A DNA stretch of 64,000 nucleotides, from positions 88,733,846 through 88,797,845 of the forward strand of contig CM051462.1 in the NCBI GenBank assembly GCA_028095005.1, given 5' to 3'. Below are positions 1 to 11,377 of this stretch, piece after piece. The position numbers were made by a program, and so were the translations under genes. The DNA is from Rhynchospora pubera (lineage: Eukaryota; Streptophyta; Magnoliopsida; Poales; Cyperaceae). Position 1 is the stretch's first letter; each line of letters opens with the position of its first letter. Under the pieces are notes generated by a model. It saw only the letters and a program-made list of their open reading frames with translations. It was not told the origin of the DNA and made no database searches.

Positions 1-419
1 TTTTTTGCTTAATTCTTCGGACGAGACAATAATTATACCAATAGATAAGTTGGGAGTAATCCCTAAAATTTTTCTCAGAAATTTCCTTCCGATTTTCGGC
101 TGAATTATTTGTCATCTGTTTTACTGACGGGATCTCAGCGAGAGGTATAGTTTATGTATTTATGCATTCGAACTCAATTTAAGCTAAAAATGTAATTAAA
201 TATACAACAATTTAAAAGTTCCTAAAATTCGATAATAGAACGTAATCCTGAATAAATTTTTTTATGTTATATTTTTTCAAAAAAAAAATGAACGGTTTCG
301 ATCGGATTTGACGAGAAATTATATTGAATGGTTGGATCTTTAAAGCCCAATTAGCACAAACCGATCCTGGTGGTCCATTGTCATCCCTCACTAAAAGAAT
401 ATTCATTATTCGCTCCAAA
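1..419. other. Intergenic DNA, no gene seen
   Basis: AT-rich sequence with only short spurious open frames. I see no recognisable domain, RNA gene or repeat until the MITE that begins at 420. Confidence 0.6.
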
Positions 420-561
420 GGCTCCGTTTGATAGGTGTGGGAAAAAAGGAAGAAGTGGGAAGAAATATTGAAAAGTGTGTAACTTTGTGAAGAGTTTGGA
501 TTATTTATAATTTTTTTTTCTTCTTCTTCCTCTTCTTTCTTCCAATGATCCGAACGAACCC
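420..561. mobile_element. MITE, GGCTCCGTTTGGAT family, copy 1
   Basis: A 142-bp non-coding element with inverted ends: GGCTCCGTTTGAT on the left and ATCCGAACGAACCC on the right. It is flanked on both sides by AAA (417-419 and 562-564), consistent with a 3-bp target duplication. The interior shares the family core GTGTAACTTTGTGAAGAGTT. The short ends and 3-bp duplication suggest a PIF/Harbinger (Tourist-like) MITE; the superfamily is inferred. Confidence 0.6.
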
Positions 562-3093
562 AAAGATGCTATTATTATTCTATAATGAATTAGATGACAA
601 ATTTTCCATTTTTTGGTGATAGACAAATTTTGTATTATTTTAAGCATTGAAATGGAAGTCACCTCCCACGCCAATAAAGTTAGGCACGGATCTCAAAATC
701 TGAATTATCATATCAAACATTGCCAATAAGAAAAAAAGTATAAAATTTTGTCTGTTTCCTCTCGTGAAAACTGCCGATACATTATTGAGCTACTTATTGG
801 ACTCCTACCTGACAAAACCGGATTCAAATTCCTAACCCGACCTGTTTTGTTCTGTCTGCTTCCTGTAAGCAATAATGTATGGATAGGATATATATTCACA
901 ATTATATTTTGTAATATAAATTGAGCAAGTTTCTTAAATAGTTATCGAAAAAAAATCTAGATGTGTTGTGTGTAAAATTCTGTATTACATGAAAATCGTT
1001 TGAAAAGGCACCGCATTTTATATACAATGTAACTACAATAATATAAAAATTTTATAATCCTGTAATCAGTTGTGGCGGTTTTCAAATAAATTTTAGTTAA
1101 TATTAATTATATTTTTAACAGTTGCCAATCTTATATTATACTAGTTCGGTTCAATTCTGGATATTAAAGAGATTTCAAAAGAAAAATAACAAAGTCTGAA
1201 TGATATAAAAAAAGAATGCACATCTGATGAAATTTTAATACTTCGATTTTGTTGGGTTACCTTTCAATAAGGGCAAAAAATTGTATAAAGGGGGGCTCTA
1301 ACTATTAATTTATTCTTAGTTTCTTTTTGTTGATCTAATAAAAAAAATGTTTACTTGTAAATCATTTCAATCTTTAGTGTTCGCTGTTTATGAAACGGAC
1401 GGTATTTTTGTATACCCCTTTTTTTTTCCCCAAAAAAGGTGATAAAGAAACAGTACATAATATAATAGTTGAGATCTGAGATAGCGACTGAGGCGACCCA
1501 CTTATTGCAATTATGAAAAATATCTAACGATGTGGACTCGTCTGTTCTTATGTGAAGCAAAGCAGCCTCAAATGTGGCATTTTATCTAATCATGTGTATT
1601 TTTTTTTCCCCAGAAGAGGGGTTGGGTAAGAGGGAAAAATTGTAAGAGGTTGAGAGGAAAAGAGAAAAGGAGAGGACATTACATCGTCCGAGGAGATAAG
1701 GAAACAGTGAATCTCACATGCACATGACAATAAATTTTGCAATTTTGGGTACATGCATTATTATAGTTTATATCCATACGTTTCAATGGTAAATAATAAT
1801 TATCATTAAATTTACAATAATAATTAAAATTAAGAACGTTTTTCGAAAACATAAAATTTACAAATGACCTTTGTAGGGAAAAATTGCTTAAATTTCATAC
1901 CATGAGCGTCAATTAAGGTGTTTTGTTTTTCCTTTTATTTCTCACAGAAATGCCCGGCAATTGAGAATTCTATCCCATGCGCAATATATATAACTTTTTT
2001 TTCAATTTATGTCAAAAAGGTAGGAGTTGGACTTCATGGACACTAAGCAATGGAAAATTTATAAATAATTATATTGCAATAATTTACAGTTATGCGGGTT
2101 GAATGATTGCATAAAATATTATATAATTTGCACTGCTCAATCCAATGGGCGATATCTAGCACATATTCTAGTGGAAGAAGGTACCATGAAAGATGAAACA
2201 AAAAATAAATAAATGCAACGTGCTTTGACTAGAAGCCGCCCAATACTTTTGCGAACAGAAATGAGGGTTTCGGGGCTAAGTATTACGTATATTCATTTTT
2301 GTAAACCAAGCTCGCTACTAATATTTTGATTGTACCAAAGGTAAATATTTTACTATTTAGTCAAATTTTTAAATTTTAAAATTTAAACATTAAATCTAAA
2401 TCATTGGTCTTAATAAGCTATGTGTTTTCTATAAGTTTTGTAAATTTTAGATTTTATTTGATACTCAATCAGAGATTAAAACATGAACATATTAGAACAA
2501 ATCTATCGTAGTTAACTAGGTTCATTTATTTTTCTACCTCTTGATCAAGTATCAAATAAACTTCAAAACTTATAAAATTTATATGAAAACGCAACGCTCG
2601 TTAAATTAAATAAGATCAACGGTTTTGATTTAACGTTTAAATTTTAAAATAAAAAATAACTTAATAACAAAATATTAATATTTAGGATAACCAAATGTTG
2701 GTAGCGAACGTTATAAAAGTTATTGCACATTTTTAATTAGAAAATCTCTAGACAGGGAAGGGCCAAGTTTTTTAGACATTAGCACAATTCCCTTCCACAG
2801 ATAAATCCACACCTTCTATTTCCATATTATACACTTGCTTACAAGTTAGTGGTCAAGTTGAATTTACCTAGAGCATTGCCATTTCAATTGTCTACTTATT
2901 TTAGTACTTTTTATTTAACTATATTATCTATCTTTTAATTATGTTTTTTAATCATTTTCATTTCTATGATTTTATTTGTAAGGTTTTATTAGAGTAGGGC
3001 TATCCTATGTATAATATCGATTGGTGTTTCTGTTATTTAATTTCTTTTTTTTGAAATCCAATAGTCAATTTCATTTACTGAATTTTATTTACA
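562..3093. other. Intergenic DNA, no gene seen
   Basis: About 2.5 kb of AT-rich DNA. No frame resembles a known protein, and no tRNA-like or tandem structure stands out. Simple A/T runs occur throughout. Confidence 0.5.
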
Positions 3094-3123
3094 CTAGATC
3101 TGTGCGTCGAGCTTCGCTCGACG
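3094..3123 (-). mobile_element. Helitron 3' terminus, minus orientation
   Basis: Read on the minus strand this is a textbook Helitron 3' end. An 8-bp perfect hairpin (CGTCGAGC, loop GAA, GCTCGACG) is followed by seven bases and then CTAG, with a host T immediately after. The element body should extend rightwards on the plus strand, through the repeat-rich DNA at 3.1-4.9 kb. I could not find its 5' TC end, so its length is unknown and it may be truncated. Confidence 0.7.
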
Positions 3124-3289
3124 ATAATGCTATCCATTGTAAATAATATATGGGACATTATAGCATTAATTTTTATTTCAAGTATATAGATGATTATTAA
3201 TCAATGATTTTAATATAAAAGAGCTTATTTTTATAGTAATATTTGCTATAAGAAGATAAATTTGATAAATTGATTTGGTCAAGAATGAA

Positions 3290-3650
3290 AACTAATAATG
3301 ATTTAAACATTCCGGTATTAATAAAAATTTATCTTACTTCTAGAAGAACAAAATTCATCCCCATGTATTTTTTGTCTTCGAATTTTTTGCGAGCCAAATT
3401 TTTAGTATCCGTGCACGTATTACGTCTAGATTTCTATTTGAAAGTAATGCAATATCTATTATGTTTGTCTTTATTGTAAATGTGAAATGGTTGATTAAAA
3501 CTTAAAAAAGATGTATTATTTATAGATAAAAGGTTGGCACTCTTTGGTGGAGGAAGCATCCACTCCATTGCATCTTTTGGCAATGCACCTTTTAAATCAC
3601 ACCTTTTGAGGCATCAAATTAATTGCACCCTTTGGAAATACATATATTAA
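3290..3650 (+). repeat. Direct repeat, copy 1 of 2
   Basis: This segment recurs at about 4540-4860 in the same orientation at a divergent but obvious level of identity. Shared landmarks in order are a CCATGTATTTT block, a TTTCTATTTGA block, ATATCTATTATGTTTG, and a block around GCATCCACTC and CCTTTTAAATC. It lies in the expected body of the Helitron whose 3' end is at 3094. No coding function is apparent. Confidence 0.6.
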
Positions 3651-4539
3651 TTGAAACCTATGAAATATATGTTAAAAGACACCTTTTCATTCACACTCAT
3701 TCATTGAATAAGACTACATACTCACACCCTTTCATTTGTTAATATTAAATTAACCTATTTATAATTTTTTAAATAATAATAAAAAAAATGACACTCTATC
3801 ATACACAATCGCACCCTTTCATTTGTTATCATTTAATTAACCTAATTATGATTTCTTAATAATAATTTAAAATAAAATGACACTTTATGATATATTATTC
3901 CCACCATTTCATTTATTAGCATTTGAGTAACATAATAATAATTTTTTTATATTTATTTAAATAAAAAATACTTTATTATATTTACAACTATATATCTACA
4001 CTTTAAGATGGAGATGAAACAATTATCTAGTTAGTGTAAGGCATCTTTTGGGACCTATTCATTGAATATAGACTACATAAACTCACTCATTCGTTTATCA
4101 GCATCTAATTAATCTCATTATAATTTATTAATAGTAATTTCATATAAAAAGGACAACTATTTATTTTACAAATAAGAATATAATTCTTTTTAATGTTTAC
4201 AAATAAAAATCATTACGAAATATTAAAAATTGAATTGAATAAAAAATGTATTAAAAATATCAAAATTAATAAGTAAATTTTAATTTATATGATTACAGTA
4301 ATTAAACAATAGGTGTTCCTATAGATTGTGTGAAGTCACATAAATTACTGTTCATAAATAAAAAGTTTTCTAATAAAAAGACATAATATTTTAAGCCAAT
4401 AATATTGTTAATTTTAAAAATTTGAATATATTATTCCATAAAGTTGTTGGTCCAAATGCATAAATATGAAAAAAAAATATTAAAAACAAACTTTTGTTAA
4501 ATATTGAAATCGAAATGATATAGGGAAAAAAATGTATTG

Positions 4540-4860
4540 CATAAAAAAGTTATCTTACAATCTAGTAGAACAAAAGTCATGCTCCATGTATTTTCCGTCT
4601 TCCAATTAGTTGCAAACCAATTTTTTCGTGAGTATGACATCTGGATTTCTATTTGATAGTGATGTGATATCTATTATGTTTGATTGTATAAATGTGAAAT
4701 GATTAATGAAAATTTAAAAAATGGAGTACTATTTATTGATAAAATATTAGCACTTTTTGGTGAAAGAGGCATCCACTCGAATGCATCATTTGGCAAGACA
4801 ACTTTTAAATCGAACCCTTTAAGACATTCTCTTGATAGATATCTTTCCATTCGCATTTTT
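4540..4860 (+). repeat. Direct repeat, copy 2 of 2
   Basis: Divergent second copy of 3290-3650, about 1.23 kb downstream in the same orientation. It carries the same ordered landmarks (CCATGTATTTT, TTTCTATTTGATAG, ATATCTATTATGTTTG, GCATCCACTC). The equivalent of the Helitron 3' hairpin is not present upstream of this copy, so the two are not simply two complete Helitrons. Confidence 0.6.
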
Positions 4861-6013
4861 TGAGATCATCCACGCATCTTTATTATATGTAAGATTATAA
4901 TTTTTTATTGAAATCTTTTTGCGAACTTTAAAATTCAACATGAACAGATGAAATATTCGGTTTCAAATTTTTAAATCGATATTTTCTGTATATAAAATGT
5001 AAACAAATTATAAAAACATATAATTTAGTACAAAATTATAATATATAAACCAAATTCAATAGCTCGAATCAGTCATCGAACTTGTCTGGGGTCGGCACGC
5101 AACTGTCTACTAGAAAATTTTCATTAGCCCAAAAAAGTCATTTTTTTTTTAAATCGGACCGGAGGCCTGTCCGTTTCTGTTTTAACCGGACAAAACCGGT
5201 TCAACCATGATTACACCAGTAAATCTTCCCACCCAGTAAACCATCCGGCCGGATCAGTGGCCGGTCCGGTTTTAAAACATTGAAATAGTATCCATAAACC
5301 TATATTTAGCATTTCCCATGAAATAGTATCCATAATCCACAACCGCAAAATCCGAACCCATTAGCCAGCATTATTGCACACGGTAAGCAAACAAAAATGG
5401 AGCAAACTCAAACATCCAAATTTTGGACACGTAAAGGAAATGAGGCTATCACGTGTCGTTGCGGCAGAGCTTGAAGCACGTGATGAGAATATTAATTTCA
5501 CAGAGTGATGGGCACTGGGAAGTGCAGAATCGGATTCTATCTGCACTGTTTCACGAGTGATTTTGCATTTGACCTCTCCTCTCCTCATTTCATCTTGTCT
5601 AAATCACGGATTGCATGCTCCGGATTCTCTACAGTGTCATAGCATGCGCATATCAGCGCATGCCATTTTTTTCTATATATATATTGTTTGCATTATTAGT
5701 TTCAAACTTTATTCTCTTTCCAAATCTGCTAGAAATTTCTCCATGTCCGCGTCTGGGATCGCTGATGTGCTTCTTACACTATGTTTGTTCTTCTTTCGAC
5801 CCTTTTTTGTTGGCTATTTGTCATTTCCAACAGGAGGCACCTAGTGGGGTTAAAATAAATAAATAAATAAATACAGTGGCGTCGCAAAATGTTTTTCCTA
5901 TTGTTTTCTTGTGTCATCATCTATTAAGAATTCTCAATGCAACAGAGGCATGTCCCATAAATTGTAGGGCCTTGAAAAGAGTAAGTTATTTGGGACTCAT
6001 CTAGTGCAATAAT
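4861..6013. other. Intergenic DNA with a CCGG-rich stretch
   Basis: No gene seen. At about 5145-5275 the sequence becomes GC-rich with repeated CCGG and ACCGGTT words ending in GGTCCGGTTTTAAAACA. It looks like a piece of a repetitive element, but I cannot assign a family. Short open frames at 5361-5866 on both strands overlap one another and show no domain. Confidence 0.45.
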
Positions 6014-6021
6014 TCTACGAC

Positions 6022-7048
6022 CAGTGGCGGAGCCAGAAAGTTTTAGAATGGGGTTCAATAAATTTATGATATTAAAATTATATAAAATTAAATAAATTCA
6101 AATAATATATATTTTTGAAAAATTTTCTCATCGATGAGTTCTTTGTACGTGCAGAAATTTTGTCCTTACATTTATACTTCATAACGATGAACAATTATAT
6201 ATACGATTGATTCGGGCTCCAATAAGCCTTGAAAAATTCTTCCATGGTAAAAAATTTTCCCCTACATTTTTTATTATAAAATTTACTTTTTAAATATAAT
6301 AGTTTCAAAATTTAAATATAAAAACAAGCTCAAAATTTAAATTAAGAATAATTAAATAATTAATCAATAGTATATCCGTTTAAATGAATAATGAAGGCTG
6401 TAATGATTAATTAATTCTAGGTTATTTTAGCCTTTTATTTTTGCAGAAGATTGAATCCTTTATTGAAAATTAAACAGTACTTTATAAAAAATGCTAAATT
6501 GCTCGGATCGAAAAGAATTATGGTAATTTATTATATCTTTATCTTTTAGCACATCTAATATAATAAATAAATATCTATATACAAATGGCCGATCACTAAC
6601 AAAATAGAGTACAAAATTAAATAATCAAATTAGATTTAGAAATATATTTCTAAAATTTATAAAATTAATAAGTATTATGCATAAACGTCTCACAAAAATA
6701 TTAGGTTTTGGGAATATATATAGCAATAAAATTACATCAACATTAATCATTACTTAATGTGAAAAGCTCAGAAATAAACGATAACAAATACTTGAACAAA
6801 AAGTTAATAATTGTGGCAGTTGAATATTTATATGTTACTTAATGAAATTTTTTTTCCAAACAGAATAAATTGTCTCAATTAGATATGGGGTTCACTAGTG
6901 AAATATTTTTGGATATATGTGGGGTTCAATTATTATATATCTATAAAAAATTTCAGTTTACAAGTGTAAATATTAAACCAAAGTGCTATTATTCATAAAT
7001 AAATGGGGGTCAATTGACCCCCATTTCTTGCACATAGCTCCGCCACTG
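6022..7048. mobile_element. Complete non-autonomous hAT element with 8-bp TSD
   Basis: A 1,027-bp element bounded by inverted termini CAGTGGCGGAGC and GCTCCGCCACTG. It is flanked by a perfect 8-bp target duplication, TCTACGAC at 6014-6021 and 7049-7056. The CAGTGGCG-type end plus an 8-bp duplication is the hallmark of the hAT superfamily. The interior is AT-rich and has no transposase frame, so this is a deletion derivative that would need a transposase in trans. Intact ends and an exact duplication suggest fairly recent insertion. Confidence 0.9.
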
Positions 7049-7070
7049 TCTACGACCATGTTCTCAGCCC

Positions 7071-7106
7071 CAAACCCCCCCCCCCCCCCCCAAAAAAAAA
7101 AAAAAG
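7071..7106. repeat. Poly-C / poly-A low-complexity run
   Basis: A run of about 19 C followed by about 14 A. The length is likely unreliable in sequencing and assembly. Confidence 0.85.
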
Positions 7107-7232
7107 AAAAAGAACACTTCATTGTTTTAGGGGTCATTTTTTTTTGGTATTAAAAGCCCTTAGACAACACTTTCATTAATCTCAGAAAAGAATACATATG
7201 CCAATACGCAACCAACAAGAGAACAAACCAAA

Positions 7233-7611
7233 TTACACAACAAAAATAAAAGAAGGGTATGTGGCATTCATATAAGAGATCCTATTTAATCTAGCATAAT
7301 TGGCCAATTGATGAGACTCCAGGTTGTTCTCTCAGGGAACGAAGGAGCAAGAGTACCCAGTCTGAAGTCAAAAGGAATGAATAAGATCTACTGCATCATG
7401 AAAATCCTGCCATGGCACTGAGTCGAGGTTGAGTCTGCCTTCCAATATTTGTTGCAATTGCCAACAGTCAGTGAAGAAAATGCCATTATGCACCCCCAAT
7501 TGCATTGCCGCCCTTACCGCTATATGCATTGCTTTGATTTCAGTTCCAAAACTGGAATATGCATTGCCCGACCCTAGCTCATATTGCTGCAGCAAACCGC
7601 TGGAGAACATT
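7233..7611 (-). pseudogene. LINE-type RNase H (RVT_3) remnant, interrupted
   Basis: The minus-strand frame encodes part of the RNase H domain found at the 3' end of plant L1-like LINEs and related proteins. An acidic FGTEIKA segment is followed by AVRAAMQLG, a FFTDCWQLQQ strand, and a SHQLANYAR-like tail. The frame has two in-frame stops, TGA at 7368-7370 and another TGA just before the ENNLESHQLANYAR segment, and ends at TAA 7233-7235. The N-terminal part is missing because a MITE begins at about 7612. This is a dead retroelement fragment. The alternative, a captured piece of an RNase H-like host gene, is less likely. Confidence 0.7.
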
Positions 7612-7766
7612 GTAATTTGGATCAAGTGAAAATTTGAGGAATTTTCTATTTCTAGACATAAATTTATTATAAACAATCTAAACTCTTCACAAAATTACAC
7701 ACTTCCTAATACTTTATGCCTAGGAATAGAAAATTCCTCCTATTCCTAAGCGATCCAAACAGCCCG
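7612..7766. mobile_element. MITE, GTTTGGATC family, copy 2 (in LINE remnant)
   Basis: Left end TTTGGATCA and right end GCGATCCAAACAGCCCG, with the family core (reverse sense) AACTCTTCACAAAATTACAC. The words GTAAT at 7612-7616 and 7766-7770 flank it and may mark the target site. It abuts the LINE RNase H fragment at the point where that frame loses its N-terminal half. Confidence 0.6.
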
Positions 7767-7915
7767 TAATATAATTTACATATGTCGTGCTTGATCAACA
7801 AAATATTTCTATATTTCTATAGTATTGCTTTACAAATAGTTGTGAGATGTTATTACGATTGTCATGTAAATATAATTGTTAATAGATCTGTTTTGCCATA
7901 TAAAATCTGCCAATA

Positions 7916-8083
7916 GGGGCCGTTTGGATCGTTTAGAAATTTAGGGAATTTGGAGAAGTTGTAATTTCTAGAAATAAATTTATTGAGAAGTGTGTAATTT
8001 TGTGAAAAGTTTAAATTATTTATAATAAATTTATAATAGAAAGATGAAATTTCCTAAATTCCTTTGGGAATCCAAACAGCCCC
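7916..8083. mobile_element. MITE, GGGGCCGTTTGGATCG family, copy 3
   Basis: A 168-bp element with ends GGGGCCGTTTGGATCG and TCCAAACAGCCCC, flanked by ATA at 7913-7915 and 8084-8086. The interior has the shared core (GAAGTGTGTAATTTTGTGAA). It lies 150 bp from copy 2. Confidence 0.75.
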
Positions 8084-8086
8084 ATA

Positions 8087-10170
8087 CGTAGACTATTATT
8101 CAATCTCTAATTGTACAAATCTCTCTCTTAGGTTGGGCCCACAGCTATTAGAGTTTAGAGACCCAACCACTGTACTTGTAGCTTATTAATTATTATAATA
8201 AACAATCAAGAGCCTAGTATTTTGACTTATATCAGAAAGTGTTTGAAATACATTGCTTGCTTAAAAAAATTGTCCGTATTTGCTTATTTCCCTAATAACA
8301 TGATTAGATTAGATCCTCTTGTCCCCGGATCTATTGCAAGGCACCAAACAGAAAACGCACCTTTGCCACTTGAGGAATTGTCTAGTTACATGCTTACATT
8401 ATTCATATCTTCCACTTGAGGATTTGTCAAGACAAAAAGAACCATCACTTTATGCATATGGAGCGTCCGATTGGAGCCATTTAATAGAAAAATTTATCAA
8501 TCCAGAAGCCTTTCTGAGGTTTGTTTTATTTCATAAATACAATATTTCAGATTAAATCTCTAGATAAACTACAAATAAAATTTGCAATGTGAAAGGCTAA
8601 ATTTCAATTTTTCATTTTTAATATTTTTTTCCTTCTGGCAAAAAACATAAATCATTTTTCTTTGGTATCCTATTTCAAGCGTAGGTCATTTACGAAATTT
8701 ATATTTTCTTTTTATATATATATATTTAAGTTCAAAATAATTATAAGCCGAAACTTTAAACTTGAATTCTTCCTAAAATTTTTGAAACGTATTTATACTT
8801 TCATATAGAGGTAATTTAGGACTTTGTATTTATTAAGGAAAATTAATGGGAAGCTAGGCATCATGACCAAGGTTTTTTTTTTTTTAATATTAGGCATGGT
8901 ATCTAGGCACATGATTAAGAGGGCTATTAAATTAAGCTAATCATTGATTCCACGGGGATTAGAGGTGGAAAACTGATGGCTGTCCGTAATGCTGACTCGG
9001 ATCACCACAATCACACAACGGATTTAGATTTGCCAATTTCATAATATACACTTCAATTAATAAAATAACATTAATAAAATAATTGACCTGTACGTATCAC
9101 CACAAAGCTGATGAGTGATGACTCTCTCCTATTACGTTTTAAGTTTTACAATTAATGGCAGTTATTTATTATTATCATCATCATCAATAATAAATATAAA
9201 TAAATACTTCAATTCTGGAAGTCTTTTCTACAGTACCACTGCTGACGTCATCTGTGCAGTTGAAATGATCTGAATCGTCGGATCATTTGATTTTGTACAT
9301 GATAGATTTTATCATGGTCCGCTAGCTGGCTCCACTCGGCACTTGCGCTGAGTCCTCTTTTGAGGTCATAAATGTGGGAAACTTTTTGTTTAGGATCTCC
9401 TGTGGTTACAAATGTGCAACGCTTCCTATTAGGTTTTAGCTTTTGGCAAAGAAACACGATCGATTATGACAAAACTTACACAACAAATCAATGTCATCTT
9501 CATTCTTATTTTGCATTTTTTGAGCATTTCATAGCACCCACTTGAGAGGGTGGGCTCCATTGGCATAGGAATGCGCATCACACCAAGTTTTATTTATTAA
9601 CAAATTTCATATATCTTAAATGATATATGGTTATTTAATGAGATAATAATTAGTAAATTTTGTCAAGTTAATTTGAAATTTATATTTTGTACGAAAATAA
9701 TATCATATTAACAAGATAAAAGTCATGTCATTAGATCTTACAAGAGAATAAATCATTCAAATAGAAATAGTTGTGGACATTTATAGATATGTTCATGAGT
9801 TATAAACAATAAATTATAACACTAATATAAATTATAACATGATTATACATTTTTACATAAAAATTAATGTTAGAATGTATTCGTCCAATTACAACACAAA
9901 AATTGTAAACTTTAAGAAATTTTTACTTTTTAGAATGATAAATCTAATTTAACAAACTAATTCAAAATATATTAAATACTCATAAGAAATAAAATTTGAC
10001 ATTTTTAATCAACTCATTCAGGATTTTTTGTCTTTTTTTTTAAATTGTTTACGAGCTTTCAAATCATTTTTTGGATGATACTTTATGAATGTTCTTACAA
10101 ATTTTTTTTAAAAATCCAGTGATATATTTTTATATTCTATATTTTTTAGAAAAAAAATATGAAAATAAAA
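8087..10170. other. Intergenic DNA with one possible exon fragment
   Basis: No complete gene. A plus-strand frame at about 8408-8515 reads like real protein (it contains SLYAYGASDWSHLIEKF) and ends at a donor-like AG|GTTTGT. I do not recognise it and it has no supporting exons, so it may be a captured or decayed gene piece. The rest is AT-rich. The 3' part (about 9.6-10.17 kb) is probably the body of the Helitron ending at 10202. Confidence 0.35.
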
Positions 10171-10176
10171 TTTAAT

Positions 10177-10202
10177 CGCGCGAAGCACGATGGCTTTGCT
10201 AG
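10177..10202 (+). mobile_element. Helitron 3' terminus, plus orientation
   Basis: A short GC-rich hairpin (CGCGC, loop GAA, GCACG, one mismatch) is followed by nine bases and CTAG at 10199-10202, with host T next. The loop and layout match the minus-strand Helitron end at 3094-3123. The element body would lie to the left; no 5' end was found. Confidence 0.6.
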
Positions 10203-10214
10203 TATTATTACTAA

Positions 10215-10237
10215 CTAGTCAGTAACCGTGCAATACA
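10215..10237 (-). mobile_element. Possible second Helitron 3' terminus, minus orientation
   Basis: On the minus strand an imperfect CCG...CGG stem is followed by TTACTGA and CTAG (10215-10218), then T. It faces the plus-oriented end at 10202 across only about 12 AT-rich bases. The stem is weak, so this is less certain than the neighbouring end. Confidence 0.35.
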
Positions 10238-11377
10238 GCGGACAACATATAATGGCGATATATTTGCTTGATTCTAATTAAATATTAAATAAAAATTAAA
10301 GATATAAATTCACAAATGTATTGAAAAAATTTAAAAATAGAAATAAAGAATTATAATTAACAACAGTAACATGCCAGATGATGTATTCAAAACATTATAA
10401 AGGGAAAAAAAAAACTTTTATTATTCAACAACAGCCTTCCTCCCGTTATAATGAAATAACAGTTTTTGTTCCCTGATATATTGGGCATTTTTGCAGTATC
10501 CACAGGACGTCAGGACCACAGACCACAAATTGGCGTATTACTGGGCCTGAATAAGGTAGATATATTGGGCTAAGTAGGCCGATAATAGGCTTTGTACAAT
10601 TGTACTAACCATTGTTTGGGATTGATTCTATATTGAGGAATGAGGTCCATGCCATGCACACATTTTTTTCGAAGTGTAAACAACTTTTGTGCTGTTTCCG
10701 GGTATTGAACTGAAAAAACAAATCACAAAACTGGTTGGATCAAGTGTGGATAAATTTAATATTGATATATTATCAAGTGCCATGCTGTGTATTTATAATG
10801 CCTATAGTTGCCAAGCAACAATTCAAATAGTTTGATAAATTGTTATCTGGAAATCTATGCAAACACAAATATTTTGAAGACATGCCCAGTTAACTCCTTT
10901 CATACATTAACACTCTTCACTTGTTATTCCGATTTTTATCCTCCAAATTTGCCAAGCTCAGCAACTGTCAGGTGGTACCAGGACCACTACACAACTTGAC
11001 AAATTTCGACCTGATGCAACAGTCAAAAAGGTTTCTGTTCTAAATAAATACCAACGCAGAGAGGACGGAAAAAGCTCCCTGACCTATCCAAATCAACAAA
11101 AACCAACAAAACCAAAAGAAGATTACGTATGCTTTGCGCAGATTAGATTACTAGAGCAACCCCTCCTCCTTTTTACATTTACCAAGTTTTATAAAAGAAA
11201 ATAATGCAAAACAAAACAAAACAAAACATACCAACCACCAACAAACAGAGAGTGGCCGTAGAAGAAAAATAAAAAAAAAGAACAAGAATTAAATTGAACC
11301 AACAAAAGATACTATAACATTTTAACTAACTATAAACTCCTATATATATGATAATAGCTATAATTCTAAGCTTCTCT
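10238..11377. other. 3' flank of the receptor kinase gene
   Basis: No second gene seen. The segment nearest the kinase stop codon (about 11.05-11.38 kb) probably contains its 3' UTR on the minus strand. An AAAAC repeat lies around 11210-11230. A short plus-strand frame at 10808-10999 has no domain. Confidence 0.4.

Noticed and set aside
5361..5866. Overlapping short frames on both strands as genes
   Set aside because: They overlap each other, lack domains and have no conserved start or splice context.
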